A stretch of 64,000 nucleotides of DNA from Isoetes taiwanensis. Lineage: Eukaryota > Streptophyta > Lycopodiopsida > Isoetales > Isoetaceae. This document shows, one piece after another, positions 57,403-64,000 of this stretch (its first letter is position 1; every line of letters begins with the position of its first letter). Location of the stretch: contig JAJEKV010000187.1 in the NCBI GenBank assembly GCA_021234155.1, forward strand, positions 190,001 to 254,000, written 5' to 3'. The translations under genes and the position numbers were made by a program. The notes under the pieces were generated by a model that was not told the origin of the DNA, ran no database searches, and saw only the letters and a program-made list of their open reading frames with translations.

Positions 57403-58976
57403 ATGGCAACCCTCGATTTTTGCAGATGGTACGGCGCCCAGCTCATCTTTGGGGCGACATCGATGAGATTTTTTCCGTGTCTTTTGGGAGGAGATAGATG
57501 TCAAAGCAACCTTGCATGCAACCTTGCATGCAACCCGATATAGCGAGTCACGTCGAATTTCAAGCTAGGGTAGAGCCATCACTAGTGCGACTTCCACCTT
57601 GCGTAGGCTACTTTGTTCCTAGGCAATCCCTTCAAGCGACCTTAGGACATGTTCCAAACATTGCCAAGTATCTCACAAATAAAGGCCAAGCGCCAGAGCC
57701 AATGGTCATTTGTCAGCGGGACCAAATACTTCTCTTTCAACAACGCCCTAGCAATTTTTTCTTACCCAATCGCGTCGCGAGAACCCCATGGGAGAAACCT
57801 CCATTCCACCCATGGGCGTGGACCCATTAGCCATAAAGAAGAAGACAACAACTGACTCCTTCCAGCATACGGACGAGGGAGAACAATAAGGAAAAGAAGA
57901 AGACGAGGAGACAAGAAGAAGAGGATGAAGATCACGCCGAGAGCTCGACCCCGGAAGCAGCAGCGGCAAGCAGAACAAGAGTGGCAAGACTTGAAAGAAG
58001 CGACAGCGAAGAGAACAAAGAGTGGCAGGGATCAGCGCCACCCCCTTGGGCTAGGGCATCACAAGCCTAGCCCCCATCATTGTCGAGGGCGAAGAATTTT
58101 GCTCCTAGCGACATCCAAAACCTCCGGAGTGCGCGGGGAAAGGGAGACGACCGACGAAGTTCTTCGCACCAACTCTGGAAGAAGCGGACTGACGACTTCA
58201 TCGTCCAGGAACCTCCTTCCCCCTCCAAGTAAGGGGAAGCCGACACTTACGGGAGAGTCGACCTCAGATATCAAGCCTACAAAGCAACAAAGGCGGGTAT
58301 TATGGAGGCAGACCAACTACCGACAGAGGAAGAGTTCCCTTGCTCTGACAGAACAGATGGGGGGATCCCCACGCTGACACCAACATTTTAACGGCAAGCT
58401 CTTCTTATAGCGCCTCCCAGGGAGAAGGATTCGAGTTCGACCCGAAGAGCCGGCTTCAACAACGGTCGAGAGACTTCTGAGGGGAAGCTCACCACGGTGG
58501 AGGTTGATGACTATCTTGAGGCGAACCGCAGGCTGGGCGGCGGCGGGGCCGTCATGCAAGCGGCCACAGTGCGTTCCGGTATTCTTCCCTGGCGATGGAT
58601 GGAAATAGCGGTAATTCCTTGCAAATTCACCCCGAGGCGAGGAAGAATGTCGATACTAATTGGCGCTCGGGCTTTGGCGGCATGCGCCGGCTACCCCCTC
58701 AACTTAGAAGTATGCCATCTTGGTGAAAGAAGCGGTAGCACTTTCGATGTTTTGACTCGCCATACCTTCAGGGCGGCGGGGAAGGCTGGCGTGACCCGCC
58801 GCCTATACCTCCGGCGCGGAGATAGAAAGAGTTGGCGGAGAAAACTGCGGGGGATCTTCAGTCAAAAGCGTCCATGGGAACTTAGGTCATTGATTAGGAA
58901 CAGCCCAAGTGAAGAAGTTCCTAGAGGATAATCCATCCCACCCGCGATATCAAGAATAGTTAGGAATCTTGATCCC
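57403..58976 (+). pseudogene. Unrecognised second ORF of chromovirus-like unit 2
   Basis: ATG 57,403 (MATLDFCRWYGAQL) follows a pyrimidine-rich leader. Frames then switch repeatedly: VPNIAKYLTNKGQAPEPMVI-like text at 57,640-57,720, a basic/Gln-rich part (RARPRKQQRQAEQEWQDLKE) at 57,940, and a C-terminal part from 58,497 (TVEVDDYLEANRRL). I recognise no domain. It is an extra gene relative to ordinary chromoviruses and has its own hairpin-TATA module. A triplicated AACCTTGCATGC lies at 57,507-57,535. Confidence 0.5.
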
Positions 58977-59117
58977 GTAAGTCTTTTTGTAACTTCTTTT
59001 TTGCACTTTAAATGTTTTGTTGATGTATTTTTTGTTCCACAACTATACCAACATCACATATAATGCAAGAGAACAAATAAAACTAACTATATAGCCATGA
59101 ACTACTTGTGTATGCAG
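58977..59117 (+). other. Candidate 141-bp intron between ORF2 and gag
   Basis: Begins GTAAGT (strong plant donor) and ends TTGTGTATGCAG, with T-rich/AT-rich sequence between and coding-like, GC-richer sequence on both sides. Splicing would link ORF2 to gag. Confidence 0.5.
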
Positions 59118-61150
59118 CTAGAGGCCTAGGCTCGGGGAGCGACAACGCCAGAGACCATATGGAAGAATTGATCTCATGAGGCCACCCCGACAAGGAACTT
59201 GTTTGAGGAATTCGGACCCATGACCCGAATAGGAAATATCACAGATGAGGACAGACCTTGAACAGATATAAAGGCCTTGGCTTTGGCGGCCAAGCGAGAG
59301 GCGGGTTCGGGTGGGCAACGCTTCCGTTGCCGCGCAAAGCATCGGCTTCGGGAAAATAGGAAGAGACAAGAAGAGGAGCAAGAGAAGGAGGTCCTCCTCC
59401 ACCGGAATCCTCCGACTCAAGCTCAGGTCGGACTCCGACTCAGGAAGAGGAAGAAACAGGCCCAAGACCGGAGCGAATGGAAGGCAAAGGGGAACACAAC
59501 AGAGCCCGCAAGGCACGTGGGGACACATATAGATGGGCGACAAAGGGACACAGAGCCTCGACTACAGGAAGAAGGTAAATTCCAATTGACCGGGCAATGT
59601 ATGGAAGGCCCCAAACTCGAACAGGTTCTCGAGGGGAGAACAGTCGATTAGGAAGCGAGAGGCAAATTTGGCCGAAATGAGTGAGAATGTTGCAATGCAT
59701 ATGGCATGAAGGATAAGGACAAAGGTAGAGTGGCTACAGCTAACTTGAAAGGAACGCACGATTTGGTGGAAGGGTTAAAAGGCCCACGGTTGAGCGGGAT
59801 GCTTGCAAATTGAGAAAAGTTTGCTAAACTAAAACATTATGTCCCAAAGAGAGCACAAGTCCAGCATGATCTGGCGGTTCTACGAGGTTGCGGCAAGGCA
59901 ACAAATCAGTCAAAATATCTGAGAATTCATGAGGCTAAAGGCTTTATGTGCCAAAGTTGGGCGAAAAACATGCGGTGGGAGAGCTACATTGAGGGCTGAG
60001 CGAAGAGATCCGCAAGCTTGTAAGGGCAATAAACCCTAAGACAAGATCGAGAAGCGGAGTCCAAGACAATAAGCTTGCAAGGCGGGGCCCCGCATAATAG
60101 CGGGGCGAAGCGGCGATATCCACCGGGATAAAGGCAAGGCAACGGGGAGTTATAGCCCTAGGCAGCCGGTCCCGGGTCCGGCTTTAGAGCCCCATGGGGG
60201 GGCAACCAAAGGGAGCGACAAAAGAGAAAAGCGAGGTGTCCTTCAAGGACAAGCGAGGGAAGGGTCAAACTACTCCAAAGCGGTGAGGTCCTTTTGCGAG
60301 GCAATGCCCAAGGAAAGAGGCAGGAGTGCATAAGAAAAACTTTGCCCGGGTGCTTCCAGCCGAGGCCATAGGACAACGAAGCGCCCTACGTCATGAGTGC
60401 AGCTTTAGCGAAGTTGGCGAGATTGGGACATCTTTGTCGGCGGCGGCTGGTGAGCGGCCAGCGACTACATTCGTGGTGAGTGTCATATCTTTGCCGCAAT
60501 AGATCTGAGAGCAAGCGAGAGAGCCCGGTATAAAGTAATTTCCACGATAGGAAAGGCCAAGGCCAAGTCCTTCATAGTCCCGATAGACTTCGGGGAAGTA
60601 GCCATAACTTTGCATCCCCCGAATGGTTCAAATGTTGAAGTTGAAACCACTAAAAGTCAAAGCGAGACCCGTTGTTTTAGCAAATTGGAGCAATAAAGGC
60701 GACGGCGGGTAAGAAATTAATTTCGACATCGACTTGCCGGGATTAATATCCGGATGGGGCGAGAGGTAATGGGCATTGGCAAATGCGACTTGATCATAGG
60801 AATGGAGTATCTTGGACCAGCGAGGGGCCATTATTGATTGTGGAAGCGGAAGGTGACCTTCCTAACGCCCGGCGGCAAGATCATTGAGATCCGCGGGTAA
60901 AGAAGTTATTCCCATCATGCGGTGTATGTCTTCTAAGCGGCTGTTCAAGTGCATCAAGAAGCGAGCAAGTAGCATACATCTTCAAGCTTGAGATTGATGG
61001 CCGGAGTCGAAGAAAGCAAAGAAGACAAGGTGCTCGACAAGGCTGCCCAAAGCAAATAGCTAACTTGATCACGGAGTTCCATGACCTCTTTCGGATGAGA
61101 TCAAGCGCTTCTTCCTTATAGGGAGTCGAGTGTGAGATAGCTTTTCGAAC
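59118..61150 (+). pseudogene. Gag and protease region of chromovirus-like unit 2
   Basis: A charged gag region (frames at 59,277-59,651) and further broken frames lead to a protease segment near 60,530-60,600 (KAKAKSFIVPIDFGEVAI) and the protease-RT linker GKCDLIIGMEYLGP (about 60,775-60,815), which parallels GKYDLIVGMEL in unit 1. I could not find a convincing zinc knuckle. Multiple frameshifts. Confidence 0.65.
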
Positions 61151-62400
61151 AGGGGAACTAAAATGACAAGTAAGGCTCCATACGAGAATGGCGACCTGGG
61201 GGAGTTGGTGAACTAAAAAGCAATTGCGGAGTTACTTTCGACCTAGGCTTCATTAGACCTAGCGTTTCGCCCGTTTGGGCGCCCATTCTTTTTTGTCAAG
61301 AAGAAGGATGGCGGTTTGAGGATGTGCATAGACTATAGGCAGTTGAACAAGCACACCATCAAGAACAAATATCGCTCCCCGGATCGGATGACTTGATGGA
61401 TCAGCTCAAAGGTGCAAAGGTCTTCTCAAAAAATCGACTTAAAGGTCGCTATCATCAGATCCGGATAAAGGAAGAAGATATTCATAAAACCGCTTCAGAA
61501 CAGCGGTATGGGCACTCTGAATTCCGCGGTAATGCCTTTTGGCTTATCAAACGCCCCAGCAACGTTCATGAGGCTCATGAACGACATCTTCAGGGAGTTC
61601 CTAGACACCTTTGTGATAGTTTTCTTTGATGACATTCTGGTGTATAGCAGATCCCTTGAAGAGCATGTGCAACACTTAAGGAGAGTCTTTGGAAAAGTTG
61701 AAGAGGCACGGTTATGCGCCAAGTTGTGAAGTGCCGCCGCCGCGGAGAGAAGGTGGAATACCTTGGTCATGTGATCTCAACAGAAGGAATCTCGACGGAC
61801 CCTGCCAAGATTGAAGCCGTCATTCAGTGGCCGGGACCGAAGAATGTGCATGAGGTCGGAAGTTTTTCGGCCTAGCGGTACTACAGGAAGTTCGTGAAGA
61901 ACTTTGCTAAGATAAGCGACCGCTAACAGGACTTAACGAGGCGGAGAAAGTGAAAGATTGAGCGAGCATTGGCACAAGAAAGCCCAAGCGGGGTTTGAAT
62001 TGTTGAAGGAAGCATTAACAACATGAGTCTTAACCACCGCGGACCCGAGGAGAAAGATAAGCTTGTAGCCCACGGATGCGAGTAAGATAAAGGCAGTGCA
62101 AAGTGCTCATGCAAGAAGAGCGTGTGGTAGCTGTCTGACTCGGGGAAGATGAACGATGCCGAAACGCCGCTACCGGCCGACGATCGGGGAATTGCTTGCG
62201 GTTGTCGGGGGCATTAAGAATTTGGAGGCATTATCTTTTGGGAAGGAAGTTCCAATTGGATCTGAGACCATCGAGCCCTCCGGTATGTATTCGACTAACC
62301 ACACCTTAACCTGAGGCAGAGAAGGTGGATGGAGTTCCTTGAAGAGTATGACTTTGATATAGTCTACAAGCCAGGGAAGCTTCAATGTGGTAGCGGATGC
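61151..62400 (+). pseudogene. Reverse transcriptase/RNase H of chromovirus-like unit 2
   Basis: RT motifs: FFVKKKDGG then [16 protein letters not shown] (about 61,290-61,370), [20 protein letters not shown] (about 61,529-61,590) and the catalytic [14 protein letters not shown] (about 61,612-61,655). RNase H pieces run to the junction NVVADALSRHPLTT (62,375-62,420), which leads directly into integrase. Broken by several frameshifts but complete in order. Confidence 0.88.
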
Positions 62401-63766
62401 GCTCTCAAGGCACCCCCTGACAACTAGAGTGCATTGCAATGCAATCTCGACGCTCTCCAGCGACTTTGGTAAGAAGATTGAAGAGTCCTTGCCAACGGAT
62501 GTGGATTTCAGGGAAGTATGGGCAAGCCTCTCTAAGGAGGCTAGAACAGATAAAGAACGGGAAGCCTTCAAACACTATAAGAAGGAGGGCAACCTGTTAT
62601 ACCATAAGAACAAGCTGTGCGTGCCCGAATCATCAGGGGTAAGGAAATTGATCCTCCATGACACACACAACAGCCCAATAGCTGGCCATGCGGGATTCAT
62701 GAAAACATATTTCAAAGTACGCAGCAGCTATTATTGGCCAGGAATGAAGAAGCAGGTAGCTCGCTACATCAGGGAATGTCAGCTATGTCAGCAGATGAAG
62801 GCAGAGCAGCTTCGAATTCCAGGGGCATTAGAGCCATTAGCGGTGCCAAACGCTAAGTGGGAGGTGATCAGCATGGATTTCATTACAGGGCTTCCAAGGA
62901 CAGTAAGAGGGAAGGATGCCTTGATGGTAGTGGTCGACAAGTTGTCGAAGATGGCACATTTTGTGCCTTGCAGGACCACAGATACGGCTATGGATACAGC
63001 AAAGCTCTTCACCAAAGAGATCTTCAGGCTTCATGGCATGCCAAGGGAGATTATCTCCGACAGGAATCTAAAGTTCATGAGTGCCTTTTGGCAAGACCTC
63101 TTTACGACCATTCAGACGAAGCTATCCATGAGCACGGCATATCATCCTCAGACGGATGGCCAAACGGAGCGGACCAACAGGATTCTGGAGGACATGCTAC
63201 GGAACTATGTCTGGAATAAGCAAGGTATGTGGAAAGAATTTATTCACTTGGTGGAGTTTGCTTACAATAGCACCAAGCAGGAATCATCCCAAATGTCGCC
63301 GTTTATGATTAATTACGGCTATCAATGCCTAACTCCAGACACTTGGCACAACCCCGTGTCAAAAGTAGAGGTTTCGCAGCAGATGTTGTCCGACATGCAG
63401 CAGCTCGTGGAAGAAGTTCGAGGATATCTGCTAGCAGCAAGAAGTCGACAGAAGAGCATCGCCGACAAGCATCGAACAGTCAGAGAGTTCCGAGTTGGAG
63501 ACGATGTATGGCTCAAGATCAAGGTGAAGCAGGTGAAGCAGGCGAAGCTCCGCATCGGTAATTGCAAGAAGCTTGCTCCAAGGTGGGCTGGACCCTTCAG
63601 AATAGTCAAGAGAATAGGTAATCAATCCTACAAGTTAGACTTGCAAAGACACCTAAAGATTCATAAGGTCTTCCACGTAAGTTTGTTGAAGAAGCATACT
63701 CCAAATCCGGGCGAAGTCTTGGACACTCAACGTTGTTGGAAATGGCGGAGGAGCATTTGGAAATAG
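62387..63766 (+). CDS. Chromovirus integrase, open over 459 codons
   Basis: The best preserved frame of unit 2. Starts inside the RNase H-integrase linker (VADALSRHPL). HHCC zinc finger: LHDTHNSPIAGHAGF ... CQLCQQMK. DDE core: ISMDFITGLP (Asp), EIISDRNLKF (Asp) and YHPQTDGQTERTNRILED (Glu). The GPY/F module LAPRWAGPFRIVKRIGNQSY and KVFHVSLLKKH follow. It inserts the element's cDNA; the GPY/F module plus the chromodomain just downstream mark a chromovirus. The ATG is only the first in-frame one; the protein would be cut from Pol. Confidence 0.95.
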   Translation: MVADALSRHPLTTRVHCNAISTLSSDFGKKIEESLPTDVDFREVWASLSKEARTDKEREAFKHYKKEGNLLYHKNKLCVPESSGVRKLILHDTHNSPIAGHAGFMKTYFKVRSSYYWPGMKKQVARYIRECQLCQQMKAEQLRIPGALEPLAVPNAKWEVISMDFITGLPRTVRGKDALMVVVDKLSKMAHFVPCRTTDTAMDTAKLFTKEIFRLHGMPREIISDRNLKFMSAFWQDLFTTIQTKLSMSTAYHPQTDGQTERTNRILEDMLRNYVWNKQGMWKEFIHLVEFAYNSTKQESSQMSPFMINYGYQCLTPDTWHNPVSKVEVSQQMLSDMQQLVEEVRGYLLAARSRQKSIADKHRTVREFRVGDDVWLKIKVKQVKQAKLRIGNCKKLAPRWAGPFRIVKRIGNQSYKLDLQRHLKIHKVFHVSLLKKHTPNPGEVLDTQRCWKWRRSIWK

Positions 63767-63970
63767 TCCCGAATTGATTCTTGATAAAGCCTTCAAAGAA
63801 AACGGGGAGATCGAGTTCCTCAATATTTGGTCAAGTGGAAACACTTGCCGGTGGAAAGACGCGACATGGGTACTTAAGAAAGATCTAGTAAAGCGGTACC
63901 CACGGTTATGGAGCAGTGGGACGGCAAGGTCATCTACGAAGAAATCGGCTCAGGCATGTCGATTTGTGTA
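63767..63970 (+). pseudogene. Chromodomain at the integrase C-terminus
   Basis: A one- or two-base shift after 63,750 separates it from the integrase frame. Read in pieces it gives QYLVKWKHLPVE (about 63,819-63,855) and DATWVLKKDLVKRYP, the aromatic-cage/beta-strand part of a chromodomain. Chromodomains bind methylated H3 tails and steer chromovirus insertion. Unit 1 has the same words at 49,241-49,285. Confidence 0.85.
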
Positions 63971-64000
63971 GATTAATTCTATGTGTAGTTAAGATTAATC

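Overview
This is plant nuclear DNA. Two host-gene signatures place it in the land-plant/streptophyte lineage. The first is the 5' half of a DDB1 gene on the minus strand at the left edge. The second is four colinear exons of a class VIII-type myosin carried inside a Helitron. Almost everything else is nested, mostly broken transposable elements, so the genome is probably large and repeat-rich. I cannot name the clade; a seed-free plant is a guess.

Layout. 1-5.5 kb: DDB1 exons 1-7 (minus) with a 3.5-kb second intron. 5.5-11 kb: sparse sequence with small repeats and an initiator-tRNA primer site of a decayed LTR element. 11-14.3 kb: a second decayed LTR element and a LINE reverse-transcriptase fragment, both minus. 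14.35-30.77 kb: one 16.4-kb LTR retrotransposon (minus, Tat-like Ty3/gypsy, 2.5-kb LTRs, tRNA-Gln primer site). It carries a 4.8-kb Helitron inside gag (22,779-27,610) and a 0.32-kb MITE inside its 5' LTR (27,902-28,222). 30.8-35.75 kb: a histone-H3-like gene (minus) split by a 2.4-kb solo LTR with a perfect TACAC target duplication, next to a short L1-type tail. 35.76-40.64 kb: a plus-strand LINE. 40.85-49.3 kb: a chromovirus-like unit (plus). 49.3-54.7 kb: the 5' end of a second Tat-like element and another initiator-tRNA LTR. 54.9-64 kb: a second, better preserved chromovirus-like unit running to the right edge.

The main discovery is that both chromovirus-like units share one layout: an ORF ending in a histone H3 fold, then an unrecognised second ORF, then gag-protease-RT-RNase H-integrase with a C-terminal chromodomain. 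The distance from H3 stop to chromodomain is about 7.2 kb in both. A third H3-like copy lies on the minus strand. The best copy (56,343-56,678) is open through the whole fold, and mixes canonical-H3 and CENH3-like residues. In that unit the H3 ORF and the second ORF are each preceded by a pair of related hairpins and a TATA box, as if a promoter module had been duplicated. I know of no described retrotransposon family that encodes its own H3-type histone.

Caveat on reading frames. The two LTRs of the 16.4-kb element differ almost only at CAG/CTG sites, where the left copy is scrambled. This looks like a base-calling problem at methylated CHG sites. Many frameshifts here, including some in DDB1, may therefore be sequence errors and not true decay.
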